DNA of 64,000 nucleotides from Sedimentisphaerales bacterium (GTDB lineage: Bacteria > Planctomycetota > Phycisphaerae > Sedimentisphaerales > SM23-30): the NCBI GenBank assembly GCA_028281535.1, contig JANQJS010000024.1, forward strand, positions 1 through 64,000. Direction: 5' to 3'. The position numbers and the translations under genes were made by a program. The notes below the pieces were generated by a model. It was not told the origin of the DNA. It was given only the letters and a program-made list of their open reading frames with translations, and did no database searches. Below, one piece after another: positions 53,344-62,685 of the stretch (position 1 is the first letter of the stretch; every line of letters begins with the position of its first letter).

Positions 53344-56300
53344 ATGTATAACAGGCAAAGACGCTTCATTCATTGTTCTTTGATCATGTTAGCTTTTATC
53401 ATTTGTTCATGGAGCAACGTTTTTTTATATGCTGATCCAGTGATCAGTGAGTTCATGGCAAGTAATCAACAGTCACAGATTGATGGCGATGGTTTATATT
53501 CCGATTGGATAGAAATTTACAATCAGGATCCAAATGCGATTGATTTGAGTAACTGGTATCTTACAGATAAGTCAGGAAATCTAACCAAATGGCAATTTCC
53601 TGATGATGTCGCCCCTTTAGGGCCATTAGAAACGATGATTGTTTTTGCTTCAAATAAAGACAATCAAGATTACCAGGATTCAGAGGGGTATTACCATACG
53701 ACTTTTAGTCTGGATTCTGATGGAGAATATTTGGCATTAGTCAAGCCTGATGGTTTGACCATTGTTTCAGAATTCTTACCTGAATTTCCTCAGCAGTTTC
53801 AAGATGTTTCTTATGGTTTAGGCATTGGATCTGATTCAACTTTTTTTATAGATCCAAATACTTTGGTAGACTATTTTGTGCCAAGTGATAATTCTTTAGC
53901 TACGACATGGACGCAAGTTGGATTTAATCATTCATGGCTTACAACGAGTAATAATGGTATTGGATATGCCATAGATGATCCAAATGTACAAAACCCTGGT
54001 ATCAATGAAAATATTGTGGCAAATTGGTCTTTTTCGTCAGGTGAAACGCCAACCTTAGATAGTTCAAGTAATAATTTGGATGCAACAGTCATCGGTGCGA
54101 ATTGGTCTTCAGTTGGCTATATAGGTGGTGCATATGTTTTTGATGGTGTTGATGATTATCTTACCATTTCAAATACAGAAACGATGAATCATGAGAGTGA
54201 TTTTTCATGGACGGCTTGGATCAAAACTTCAGGTAGTGGCTCGGTTATGGCTTTAGCACCTACGGGTTCATGGGATGGCCAATTAGGAGGTAAGTCATTA
54301 TTTATTGATGAAGAAGGTATTACTTTCGATATCTCTAATGTTGATAGTGTCTTTGCGACAGTGAATGTTATTGATAATGAATGGCATCATATTGGTCTGA
54401 CTGTTGAATTTGATAATGAGAATGATATCGTTATTATGTATGTTGATGGTGAAGAAGTATCTCGTTCCCTGATAAACGTGGATACCTTTGATGATACAGG
54501 GATGGTTTTTAATATTGGATATACCACTTTTGATTTTCCAGACCAAAGTTTTTTTGAAGGTATGATAGATGAAGTTGCCATTTGGGATAGAGCTTTAACT
54601 GCCAATGATGTAGATGGATTGGCATCAGGTGGTACAATTAGTGGCAGTCCCATTAATATTAAAGATCTTGGTCATGTCAATTCTGATATTGAATCTATCA
54701 TGTATGATGTGAACAGTTCTTTGTACCTGAGATTACCATTTACTGTAACGGATTTATCGAATATAGATTCTTTAATCTTACAAATGAAATATGATGATGG
54801 GTTTATTGCTTACTTAAATGGACAGGAAGTGGCACGTCGTGGTATAGGTTTGTCGGATACTGCAACCTGGAATTCTTCGGCTCAATCGGACAACAGTATT
54901 TTAGACTTTGAAGATATCAATATAACTTCGAATATTAGTGACTTATCAATTGGAAATAATGTTCTAGCCATTCATGGTTTGAATTACTCAGAACCCAATG
55001 ACCCTGATTTTTTGATAGATGTGAGATTGCAATCCAATGATATTACATTGTCCATGGTGGAGCGTTATTTTGTGACACCAACGCCTGATGAATTGAATGG
55101 AACGGGTCAAAAAAATCTTGGGCCTTTGATTACACTGGTTAGTCATACTCCGAATGAACCCAACGATCTTGATAATATACTGGTTAGAGCAACGATTTCG
55201 TCGGCATTTGATCCTGTTGATACGAACAATGTGTTTTTAAACTATCGTGTGATGTACCAGGATGAAGTCTCTGTTCAGATGTTTGATGATGGGGCACATA
55301 ATGATGGTGCTGCAGGAGATGGCGTTTTCGGGGCAACGATCCCTCATTCTGCCTCCAATGATTATGAAATGGTACGTTACTATATAACGGCCAAAGATAC
55401 GCAAAATATTCCATCGAGATTCCCACCCTTTTTGACCAGTCAAACGAGTGAATATCTTGGAACCGTCATTGGCGTTGACTCTTATTCAACGAAAGGGTTA
55501 CCCATTTTTCATTGGTTTATGGATGACTATGCTGAAGATCTTGATGGAGACGAAGAAGATGAAGATGATGGAGACGACCCTTTAGATCAATTACCTGTAA
55601 CTGTCTCAGTACATCAAGCAATGTTTAGCGGAATTAGTGTAGTAGGTTCACTTTATTTCAATGGTGAATTATATGATAATATTAATAGTAAGGGGGTAGG
55701 GTCCCTGCTAGAGACTGGTGGAAAACCTGCAAGAAATTTTGAGTTTCATGATGATCATCGATTTAAGTATGATCCTGATCAGCGGCGCGTGGGTGAATTT
55801 CGTTTAAATACAACTCAAGCAGATAAATCTTATTTAAGACAAGTTCTTTCTGATGAAACCTACCTTAAAGCAGGTGTCAAAGTTTCTAAGTCCTTCCCTG
55901 TTCAAATAAACCTTAATGGGCAATTTCTAGCGATATATATATTTACCGAACATGTTACCAATCGACGTTTTCTGGATCGACATGGATTTAACCCAATGGG
56001 ATCCTTATTTAAAGGTGGCGGTGGTAATGAAGAGGAAGTAGGTGATGCTGAAAAGAAATTCCCTAGAAATGGTGGTGGTGTTGAGTTTTCTCTTCTTGAT
56101 AATGGGGTTTCAGATCAAAATACCCTGGAAGATCGAACAACGTTTGCCTTTGACAATTTAGATTTGCCGGCAATTGTGAATTATCTGGCAGCGAATGCTA
56201 TTATCAGTGGTTCTGATCATGTATGGGGTCCCAATATCTATTATTTTTATGATCCGGATACGCAGCTTTGGTCTTTGATCCCATGGGATAATGATTTAAC

Positions 56301-58575
56301 GTTTGGGCGGCATTCTATACCACCATATATTACAGGTGAAGATTGGGTGTTAAATGATGAGATTTGGGCTGATGTAGATTATGTTAAGCGATTAGGGGCA
56401 TCGAGGTCTCCAAGCCATCCATTTATGGGAAGTAAAGATTATATTCAAGTCGGGGGCGGTTGGCGCAATGTGATTGATCTGATTTTTACTGTTCCTGAAA
56501 CTAGAGAAATGTATGTCAGGCGTCTACGTTCATTAATGGATGACATTCTTCAGCCGCAAGGGATACCTATGGCTGTAAGAGATTTTGAAAAACGAATTGA
56601 TGAACTGGTATTACTCATCCAAGATGAAGTTCTTCTCGACAAAACGGTTTGGCAAGATTATGGTCAAACGCAAACATTTGATCAAGCAATTGACTTGTTA
56701 AAAAATAACTATTTAGATCCACGTCGAAATCACTTATATGTTAATCATCGTGAGGGGAGTAACTGGAAATATACCAGCGCTAATATACCTGGGCCGCAAA
56801 CGACGAGTCCATTGTTAACGTTTGATTTGGATGATCTTGATTTAGGATCAGAAGATATCTTTGAGAGTTATCTTAAGCTGGTAAATAATCATTCTGTTTC
56901 GGTTGATATTTCTGGTTGGAAATTAATTGGATCAATTAAAATGACCTTTCCTCCAGGTACTGTAATCGGGTCATCTGGAAATACTACTAGCCAATTGTAT
57001 CTTTCACCAGATGTTGCTTCATTTAAAGCTCGAACTGCAAGTCCAAAAGGTGGTGAAGACAACTATGTGCTAGGTAACTTTGAAGGGCAGTTAACGGCTT
57101 GGCCACACGAAGTCACTTTATTGGATGATAAAAATAATGTCATTGACCAAATAAATTTTACGAGTTCATTGAATAGTATTCAGAAGAATTTAAGAATTAC
57201 AGAATTGATGTATCATCCTCAGGATCCAAATATTGGCGCTTTCAATAATGATGATTTTGAGTTTATTGAATTACAAAATATAGGGGCCACCATTCTGGAT
57301 CTTTCTGGTGTTAGTTTTGTCGATGGTATTGATTTCTCGATTCCAAATGGAACGTCAATTGATCCTAATGGATTGTTGTTGATTGTCAAAGATCCAAATG
57401 CTTTTAATTCACTGTATACCGGACTTCCTGGAAATGTTCAAATAATAGGGTCTTATGATGGGCGTTTGTCTAATGGTGGTGAAAATTTGACACTGATTGA
57501 TTCTATTGGCAATACTATATTAGACTTTAAATACAAAGATGGTTGGAGGAATAGTACTGATGGCAATGGGAATTCTCTAACAGTGGTGGATCCAAATGCA
57601 CCTGTGACCCATTGGCAAATCAAAGATCAATGGCGTCCAAGTAGTGTTTCAGGAGGGACGCCTGGCCAAGTCGATATAAATTTGGATACAGATGGTGATG
57701 ATGATTTTGTTGATGAAATATTGATTGATAGTTTAGCCATCAAAGCTGGCAAAACCAGGGAATCATCAAGCGATTCCTTTACTATTTCAGGGACATTGCT
57801 TGATCCAAATGATGAAGACTTGTCTAACGCTATTATTCTATCAGTAAGTTTCTATAATCTAAATGGTGCTACACCAATATTTCAGCAAGAATTAGATCTT
57901 GGGATTTTGCCTTATGGCAGTGATGGTATGCAAACATTTAGTCAAAAATCAAGTAGTGGTATCCAATCGTTGACAATCGATCATAATGCTAATACCTTTT
58001 CGGTCCAGGCAAGTAATGTTAATTTGACAGGGTTGGCTAGCCCAGTGATTCTTGAAATTCAAATGGGTGACTACATTTGTGAAGGTGTTGCTGCAGAATT
58101 GAGTTCGGAATATGATTTAGCCGGGCTAGACAGTGCTCAGTTTACGGATGTTATCAATAGTACCAAACGTATGCCATTAGCATTATTGCAAGGGTATTCC
58201 AATGCTCTTCAGGTAACGAAAGCAAAATTTAAACGAAATGCGACTAAAGCAGACAGTGATTCTTTAAGTGTTTCGGGATTACTTACTACTGCTGGTGATA
58301 TTGATTTATCAACCGTTGATATAACTATAGAATGGGGTACTCTTTCATCGACAATCCCAGCTCAATCAGATGGAATAAGTCTGAAAGGGACCAGTAGTTT
58401 GAAATATAAAAAACCAAAAGGTTCAGATATCGCTTTTTCTTCAGTACAGATCGATTTGACTAAAGGAATCTTTAAAGTTTCAGCAAAGAAGGTCAATATC
58501 GGAGATCAGGAGAACCCAACAAACTTCAGAATTTCCTTTGGCACATTCGATCAATCTGAATCGGTGAACTGGTAA
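53344..58575 (+). CDS. Giant secreted protein with lamin-tail, LamG and CotH domains (1743 aa)
   Basis: A signal peptide (about residues 8-31, ending LYA) is followed by a lamin-tail domain (VISEFMASNQQS...YSDWIEIYNQ), then a LamG domain at about 220-420 (HESDFSWTAWIKTSGSGSV, EWHHIGLTVEFDNENDIVIM, GMIDEVAIWDRALTANDVDG). A CotH region lies at about 690-1030 (RRVGEFRLNTTQADKSYLRQ, FPVQINLNGQFLAIYIFTEH, WSLIPWDNDLTFGRHS). Two further lamin-tail domains (about 1120-1390, including ITELMYHPQDPNIG) and an unrecognised beta region end the protein. ATG 53344 follows GGGAGG at ideal spacing; the longer frame from 53293 is not needed. It has no PEP-CTERM or dockerin tail. A terminator follows. Confidence 0.85.
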   Translation: MYNRQRRFIHCSLIMLAFIICSWSNVFLYADPVISEFMASNQQSQIDGDGLYSDWIEIYNQDPNAIDLSNWYLTDKSGNLTKWQFPDDVAPLGPLETMIVFASNKDNQDYQDSEGYYHTTFSLDSDGEYLALVKPDGLTIVSEFLPEFPQQFQDVSYGLGIGSDSTFFIDPNTLVDYFVPSDNSLATTWTQVGFNHSWLTTSNNGIGYAIDDPNVQNPGINENIVANWSFSSGETPTLDSSSNNLDATVIGANWSSVGYIGGAYVFDGVDDYLTISNTETMNHESDFSWTAWIKTSGSGSVMALAPTGSWDGQLGGKSLFIDEEGITFDISNVDSVFATVNVIDNEWHHIGLTVEFDNENDIVIMYVDGEEVSRSLINVDTFDDTGMVFNIGYTTFDFPDQSFFEGMIDEVAIWDRALTANDVDGLASGGTISGSPINIKDLGHVNSDIESIMYDVNSSLYLRLPFTVTDLSNIDSLILQMKYDDGFIAYLNGQEVARRGIGLSDTATWNSSAQSDNSILDFEDINITSNISDLSIGNNVLAIHGLNYSEPNDPDFLIDVRLQSNDITLSMVERYFVTPTPDELNGTGQKNLGPLITLVSHTPNEPNDLDNILVRATISSAFDPVDTNNVFLNYRVMYQDEVSVQMFDDGAHNDGAAGDGVFGATIPHSASNDYEMVRYYITAKDTQNIPSRFPPFLTSQTSEYLGTVIGVDSYSTKGLPIFHWFMDDYAEDLDGDEEDEDDGDDPLDQLPVTVSVHQAMFSGISVVGSLYFNGELYDNINSKGVGSLLETGGKPARNFEFHDDHRFKYDPDQRRVGEFRLNTTQADKSYLRQVLSDETYLKAGVKVSKSFPVQINLNGQFLAIYIFTEHVTNRRFLDRHGFNPMGSLFKGGGGNEEEVGDAEKKFPRNGGGVEFSLLDNGVSDQNTLEDRTTFAFDNLDLPAIVNYLAANAIISGSDHVWGPNIYYFYDPDTQLWSLIPWDNDLTFGRHSIPPYITGEDWVLNDEIWADVDYVKRLGASRSPSHPFMGSKDYIQVGGGWRNVIDLIFTVPETREMYVRRLRSLMDDILQPQGIPMAVRDFEKRIDELVLLIQDEVLLDKTVWQDYGQTQTFDQAIDLLKNNYLDPRRNHLYVNHREGSNWKYTSANIPGPQTTSPLLTFDLDDLDLGSEDIFESYLKLVNNHSVSVDISGWKLIGSIKMTFPPGTVIGSSGNTTSQLYLSPDVASFKARTASPKGGEDNYVLGNFEGQLTAWPHEVTLLDDKNNVIDQINFTSSLNSIQKNLRITELMYHPQDPNIGAFNNDDFEFIELQNIGATILDLSGVSFVDGIDFSIPNGTSIDPNGLLLIVKDPNAFNSLYTGLPGNVQIIGSYDGRLSNGGENLTLIDSIGNTILDFKYKDGWRNSTDGNGNSLTVVDPNAPVTHWQIKDQWRPSSVSGGTPGQVDINLDTDGDDDFVDEILIDSLAIKAGKTRESSSDSFTISGTLLDPNDEDLSNAIILSVSFYNLNGATPIFQQELDLGILPYGSDGMQTFSQKSSSGIQSLTIDHNANTFSVQASNVNLTGLASPVILEIQMGDYICEGVAAELSSEYDLAGLDSAQFTDVINSTKRMPLALLQGYSNALQVTKAKFKRNATKADSDSLSVSGLLTTAGDIDLSTVDITIEWGTLSSTIPAQSDGISLKGTSSLKYKKPKGSDIAFSSVQIDLTKGIFKVSAKKVNIGDQENPTNFRISFGTFDQSESVNW

Positions 58576-58615
58576 TCGATCAATAATTTAATACCGCGGT
58601 ATCCACGTTACTCGA

Positions 58616-58645
58616 AAGCCGGGCAATAACTGCCCGGCTTTTTTT
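58616..58645 (+). terminator. Rho-independent terminator behind the CotH giant
   Basis: A 10-bp perfect stem (AAGCCGGGCA / TGCCCGGCTT) with an ATAAC loop is followed by TTTTT. Confidence 0.88.
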
Positions 58646-58687
58646 ATTACCATCTTCGTTGTATTTAGAGAAATATTTATAAGTTAT

Positions 58688-58703
58688 CTCGAGCGAAGTC
58701 GAT
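58688..58703. repeat. Degenerate REP-like motif
   Basis: TCTCGAGCGAAGTCGA resembles the arm of the CCCTGAGCGTAGTCGAAGGG repeat at 5267, suggesting a second, decayed copy. Confidence 0.35.
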
Positions 58704-58752
58704 AGATCTGACACTTTAGAAATTCCCCAATCGACCGAATGACATATTGTCT

Positions 58753-59532
58753 TTAAATAGATATCTGGCCCTGAAAATACTTGATTGCTTGTCCAGAAAG
58801 ATAAACTCGTTCATCGCCAAGTTCGCAGATTAATTCACCGCCACGCTGTGACAATTGTGCTGCGGATAAACTTGTCTTATTGAGTCTCTCAGCCCAGTAG
58901 GGTGTCAGGCTACAATGGGCACTTCCAGTAACCGGGTCTTCAGGAATCCCCGCATTGGGTGCAAAAAACCTTGATACAAAATCATGCTGTTTTCCAGGCG
59001 CTGTGATAATAACGCCTCGAAGATCATTATTTGAGAGTTGTTTGAAATCAGGTTCGATATTACGAACCGTCATTTCATCTTCAAACACCACAATGTAATC
59101 ACTGGCTTGTAATATTGCGTATGGGATTTCGTTGATACCTGCATCGATAAAATCAGGACATTGGCAGCTTCTGGGGTTTTCCATCGGAAAGTTCAATGTT
59201 AATATATCATCCTGACGTGTGACAATTAGTTTGCCGCTTTTTGATTTAAATACAATCTCAGGGGTATTGATATTCAACTCATTAAATAAGACAAAAGCAC
59301 TAGCCAGTGTGGCATGTCCACATAAATCGACTTCAACAGTCGGAGTAAACCAACGTAATTGCCAGGAATCTTTGTCGTTAACCAGAAAAGCTGTTTCTGA
59401 TAGATTGTTTTCCATGGCAATGCATTGCAGTATAGAATCGTCCAGCCACTCATCAAGAAGGCAAACAGCTGCCGGGTTACCTCTAAACGTTTCAGAAGTA
59501 AATGCGTCAATTTGATATAGAGGCAAATCCAT
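58753..59532 (-). CDS. PhzF-family isomerase/epimerase (259 aa)
   Basis: The diaminopimelate-epimerase-like fold of the PhzF family is clear: MDLPLYQIDAFTSETFRGNP, the catalytic Glu46 in ENNLSETAFL, LRWFTPTVEVDLCGHATLAS, and RFFAPNAGIPEDPVTGSAHC. Length is normal (about 260). Most members outside phenazine clusters have unknown substrates. Its start overlaps the end of the rhodanese gene by 26 bp, so the two are translated from one mRNA. Confidence 0.93.
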   Translation of the reverse strand: MDLPLYQIDAFTSETFRGNPAAVCLLDEWLDDSILQCIAMENNLSETAFLVNDKDSWQLRWFTPTVEVDLCGHATLASAFVLFNELNINTPEIVFKSKSGKLIVTRQDDILTLNFPMENPRSCQCPDFIDAGINEIPYAILQASDYIVVFEDEMTVRNIEPDFKQLSNNDLRGVIITAPGKQHDFVSRFFAPNAGIPEDPVTGSAHCSLTPYWAERLNKTSLSAAQLSQRGGELICELGDERVYLSGQAIKYFQGQISI

Positions 59533-60004
59533 CTTTGATCACACCTTTCTTGGCAAACAGATTGATACTGAATCGATTTCGAATCAGTGAGTAAAGTGAA
59601 AAAACGGATCGTTTAGTGGGCAGCAGTAAATTCGCAGACCCAAGTTTACCTTCGGTGGGATACTCTTCTCGTTTCCACCATTCTAGTCCACCAATTAATT
59701 CTCTCACATTAAATCCTAGCTTGGTCATATTTAATGCACCTTTGGTTGATGCATTGCAGCCAATACCATCACAATAGACGACAATAAGTGCATTAGGATT
59801 TAACTCGCTGGTTGTTAATTTATTCATTTTTGTATGTGGTATATGTGTTGCGCCGGGGATATGCTCTGTTTGAAAGCTTTCTTTGTTTCTTGAATCGATG
59901 ACAACCACATTTTCTTTACACCGTAATTTTTCTTTTAAATCCCACGAATCAATTTCGTAGGATAATTTAGACGCATAAAAACATTCTTGGTCCCTCATTA
60001 TCAT
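59507..60004 (-). CDS. Rhodanese-like protein (165 aa)
   Basis: One rhodanese domain: VVVIDSRNKESFQTEHIPGA, THIPHTKM, then the active-site Cys78 in VVYCDGIGCNAS, followed by KLGFNVRELIGGLEWWKREE. The six-residue active loop (DGIGCN) fits single-domain sulfurtransferases. The last ~40 residues are an extra basic tail. It overlaps phzF by 26 bp. GGGAAA precedes the ATG at 60004; a second in-frame ATG lies two codons later. Confidence 0.88.
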   Translation of the reverse strand: MIMRDQECFYASKLSYEIDSWDLKEKLRCKENVVVIDSRNKESFQTEHIPGATHIPHTKMNKLTTSELNPNALIVVYCDGIGCNASTKGALNMTKLGFNVRELIGGLEWWKREEYPTEGKLGSANLLLPTKRSVFSLYSLIRNRFSINLFAKKGVIKDGFASISN

Positions 60005-60067
60005 TTTCCCTTTATGTTAGTAAATCAAGAATAAAATACACTCCATCTCGATCGTGCCCATATTTCT

Positions 60068-60523
60068 TTATTCATCCAATACATATTGACTCCTTAGGAT
60101 GTCAAACACTTGTACATATTCATAGCCATCTTTGTAAGTAATGTCATGGCTCAATCCAATACGGTTTAAGGTTGTAATAGCATTTTCCGTTACTGGATCC
60201 AAAATCGTATAGATACGATTCAGTTCCATATTTTCAAGGCCAAGCTGTATGACTGCTTGAGCGGCTTCGATATGATATTCTTTGTCGATACAATCATATT
60301 CAACCCAGAATCTCATTTCTCCTTGGTTTTTCTGTTTATCGATTTCCAGAGTAATAGAACCTACCAATTGCCCCGTACTTCGATTGATCATAACTAGTGT
60401 AAGTTCCTGGTTGGGATTTGCCTCATAGCCATATCCATTCAAGCGGTCAGTGGCAAGTTGGCCACTTGGGATATAAGGCCGCAAAATTAATCGATCCGTT
60501 TCTAATGGATTTTGTAATATCAT
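60068..60523 (-). CDS. GNAT-family N-acetyltransferase (151 aa)
   Basis: Shows the RimJ/RimL-type design: ETDRLILRPYIPSG, LVMINRSTGQLVGSITLEI, GEMRFWVEYDCIDKEYHIEA, LENMELNRIYTILDPVTENA, and LNRIGLSHD. It is about 25 residues shorter than typical members, missing helix 1-2 between the first strand and QELTLVM, so the acceptor site may be altered. The acetyl acceptor is unknown. It may be co-transcribed with the rhodanese gene 63 bp downstream. Confidence 0.75.
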   Translation of the reverse strand: MILQNPLETDRLILRPYIPSGQLATDRLNGYGYEANPNQELTLVMINRSTGQLVGSITLEIDKQKNQGEMRFWVEYDCIDKEYHIEAAQAVIQLGLENMELNRIYTILDPVTENAITTLNRIGLSHDITYKDGYEYVQVFDILRSQYVLDE

Positions 60524-60620
60524 GATAATATCTCCTTATTCTGATGTTGTTTCTCTGCGCGCAGATTCCCTATGAACACTGTCGCGTTTGTTAATTAAAA
60601 GATTGTTCTCAGCCTAAAAA

Positions 60621-60658
60621 AAAAGCCTTCCGAACTTTTGGAGCTTCGGAAGGCTTTT
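60621..60658 (-). terminator. Strong rho-independent terminator
   Basis: A 14-bp perfect stem (AAAAGCCTTCCGAA / TTCGGAAGGCTTTT) has a 10-nt loop. On the minus strand it is followed by TTTTT, terminating the small unit at 60685-60825. It is symmetrical and could also work on the plus strand, where no gene precedes it. Confidence 0.88.
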
Positions 60659-60684
60659 GAATTCTAAGTTATGTTTAACTCAAT

Positions 60685-60825
60685 TTACCATCCGGCAGCT
60701 CCACATGAAGTTGATTTATTAAATGTGATCGCTGAAACCATAATATGGCTAGACAGGCATACCATCACTGACCACACGGAACGTGTTACATTTTGATAGT
60801 TTGAATGTCTTTGAGTTAAGTTCAT
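60685..60825 (-). CDS. Small ORF (46 aa) in its own promoter-terminator unit
   Basis: The frame reads MNLTQRHSNYQNVTRSVWSV, a hydrophobic MVCLSSHIMVSAITF stretch, then a short NKSTSCGAAGW end. A consensus-like promoter lies 35 bp upstream and a strong terminator 27 bp downstream, so the DNA is a complete transcription unit. Only a weak GAAAG stands before the ATG. The product could be a secreted or membrane peptide; alternatively the unit makes a ~230-nt small RNA and the ORF is incidental. I recognise no family. Confidence 0.5.
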   Translation of the reverse strand: MNLTQRHSNYQNVTRSVWSVMVCLSSHIMVSAITFNKSTSCGAAGW

Positions 60826-60859
60826 ATTAATTCTTTCGGTTTCTAGTAATTATTTCTTT

Positions 60860-60888
60860 AGAATAATCGGATGAAAAGGAATTGTCAA
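60860..60888 (-). promoter_or_regulatory. Sigma-70 promoter of the small unit
   Basis: Read on the minus strand, a consensus TTGACA (60888-60883) and TATTCT (60865-60860) are separated by exactly 17 bp. The -35 box starts 5 bp after the SRPBCC stop codon. Transcription would start near 60853. Confidence 0.7.
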
Positions 60889-60893
60889 CATAA

Positions 60894-61430
60894 TTATTGT
60901 TTTTGTTCGCAAGCTACTTTTAGCTTTTGCAGGCCCATATCAAAGAATTGCGCATTGACTGATTTCATGACGATTGCTAAATAGCCTCCCATGACAGGCG
61001 TTTTCATATCGCCTTGCATGGTCCAGGTTACCAGTGTATTGCCATTGGTTTCACTCGCTTGGTAATTAATAGTCGCAAAGCATTTATATTTATCCTGGTT
61101 AAAATAGAGATCATAGGCGATGCCATTTTCGTCACTTTGGGCGAATTCTAATCTGCCGTCACCACTATCAGGTATGGTCCAGCTTTGGGAGGCTCCTTTG
61201 CCCTGTGTAATTTCTCCTAATGTGATTAAAATACCTGAATTATCACTACGCCATGGTTCCCAGTGATCCCATTGCGTCAAGTCGTTGACAAATGAGTGAA
61301 TTCGAGTTTTATCTGCCTGGATAGTAATTGTCCGTTTAATTTCATACTCTGTTGGAAGAATGAGTCCGATGATGATGAAAATGGCTAGGATAATTCCGAC
61401 AACGATCAGGATTCGCTTAAAAATTTTCAT
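60894..61430 (-). CDS. SRPBCC-family protein with N-terminal membrane anchor (178 aa)
   Basis: A membrane helix (about residues 6-26) is followed by the START-like fold: YEIKRTITIQADKTRIHSFV, NDLTQWDHWEPWRSDN, TLVTWTMQGDM, and a C-terminal helix FFDMGLQKLKVACEQ. The pattern matches polyketide-cyclase-like lipid or hydrophobic-ligand binding proteins; ligand unknown. It is divergent from the peroxiredoxin gene. Confidence 0.88.
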   Translation of the reverse strand: MKIFKRILIVVGIILAIFIIIGLILPTEYEIKRTITIQADKTRIHSFVNDLTQWDHWEPWRSDNSGILITLGEITQGKGASQSWTIPDSGDGRLEFAQSDENGIAYDLYFNQDKYKCFATINYQASETNGNTLVTWTMQGDMKTPVMGGYLAIVMKSVNAQFFDMGLQKLKVACEQKQ

Positions 61431-61519
61431 TGCATTGTCCCATTAAAAGATTAATTTATAGATTGTTCGCTTATTTGTCTCTAGGTTAACGCAAAATAAA
61501 ATGGATGCAATCATAAATT

Positions 61520-61984
61520 ATGGACGAGATAATAGCACCCGATTTTACTCTTCAAGCCCACAACGGTGAGATGATTACATTGTCAGAACAAATCCAGAAA
61601 TCGCCGGCTATGTTGGTGTTTTACCCAGGAGATTTTACTCCGGTTTGTACGGCCCAGTTGTGTGACTATCGCGATAATATTGATTTATTTGATCAGTTGA
61701 ATGTGACGATTTTTGGTATTAGTAAAAACTCAGTCGAACAACATAAAAAATTTGCAGAGCAAAAGCAGTTTTCGTTTTTATTGTTAACCGATCCCAAAAA
61801 TAGGGTCGCTAAGGCTTTTGGTTGCACCTCAAAATATTTGCTGGGGATGGTTAGCCGAGCGATTGTCGTTGTCAACATGAATGGAGAAATCATCTATAAG
61901 TATGTTGAATCGATACCCATGACACGTCGAAAAGCGGATGAGATTGTTTTACAAATCAAAGATAAGCTTTCAGATCTTTCTTAG
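61520..61984 (+). CDS. Peroxiredoxin, AhpC/TSA-BCP type (154 aa)
   Basis: A thiol peroxidase reducing hydrogen peroxide and organic peroxides. The active-site motif FYPGDFTPVCTAQLCDYRD has Thr40 and the peroxidatic Cys43; Cys48, five residues on, is placed like the resolving cysteine of BCP-type enzymes. SRAIVVVNMNGEIIYKYV is the conserved strand-turn near the end. Length is right for the family. No ribosome-binding site is obvious before ATG 61520. Electrons would come from thioredoxin, not encoded here. Confidence 0.93.
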   Translation: MDEIIAPDFTLQAHNGEMITLSEQIQKSPAMLVFYPGDFTPVCTAQLCDYRDNIDLFDQLNVTIFGISKNSVEQHKKFAEQKQFSFLLLTDPKNRVAKAFGCTSKYLLGMVSRAIVVVNMNGEIIYKYVESIPMTRRKADEIVLQIKDKLSDLS

Positions 61985-61990
61985 TATTCT

Positions 61991-62019
61991 ATCCCATTTT
62001 ATTATTGTGTGGATGGGAT
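61991..62019. terminator. Possible weak bidirectional terminator between convergent genes
   Basis: A 7-bp perfect inverted repeat ATCCCAT ... ATGGGAT with a 15-nt loop sits just behind the peroxiredoxin stop and overlaps the end of the convergent gene. T-runs are short. Confidence 0.35.
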
Positions 62020-62505
62020 CTTCGTGAAATGCATACAAAATCGGTAGGTCCATATGATGATACAAATCATAAAAATGGCAAAACAGGTCCACATAATACC
62101 GCTTTTAAAGTGGACTGGATTTACCAAATTGGCTCGATACCCTAATTCAAATGCAATTAGCATAAAAACGATGGTTATGATTCCCATAATATCTAATTTA
62201 TCTAGAAAATAGATTAATGTATTCTGACGTCTTTCAGGCGAAAGCCAGTAATCCTTATTGGGTAGATTGATCAATCTATTGGGAGTCTTATGGATGAATA
62301 GGGGAAAACTTAAAAACATACCTGTCAAAAATAAAATGCTACCGATAGCAAGTCCCACATAACGGTCTTTAGACATGCTGCTGACAGGGGTTCCACTGGC
62401 ATCAAAACGGCTGGCCATAATCTCAGGCATGTGTGGCTGATAGTAGATTCCCTGAATAACACCTGTTAATAATAAGGCAAAATAAATGAAGTAAACCTTT
62501 TTCAT
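62002..62505 (-). CDS. DUF1648-type membrane protein (167 aa)
   Basis: Four membrane segments are seen (about residues 3-20, 48-70, 105-125 and 135-155). The first loop YYQPHMPEIMASRFDASGTP is the DUF1648 signature (LPxxxxxHFdasGxp), also found in SdpI-like proteins. The function of the family is not settled; in SdpI the related protein confers toxin immunity. It is convergent with the peroxiredoxin gene. Confidence 0.82.
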   Translation of the reverse strand: MKKVYFIYFALLLTGVIQGIYYQPHMPEIMASRFDASGTPVSSMSKDRYVGLAIGSILFLTGMFLSFPLFIHKTPNRLINLPNKDYWLSPERRQNTLIYFLDKLDIMGIITIVFMLIAFELGYRANLVNPVHFKSGIMWTCFAIFMICIIIWTYRFCMHFTKIPSTQ

Positions 62506-62685
62506 GTTAAACCTCCATTATAAAAAATGCTCTCGACTTTTCTTCTTAAAAGTTAACAGATTTTTTAATAAAGATAAACATAATTGTTTGACTAAATTTA
62601 CGTCTTAACTTTTTATTAGAATTATTAGGCAGGTTTGTTATATGAAAATAAATTGAATTTGCGTAGATTTTCTTGAAATGATAGA

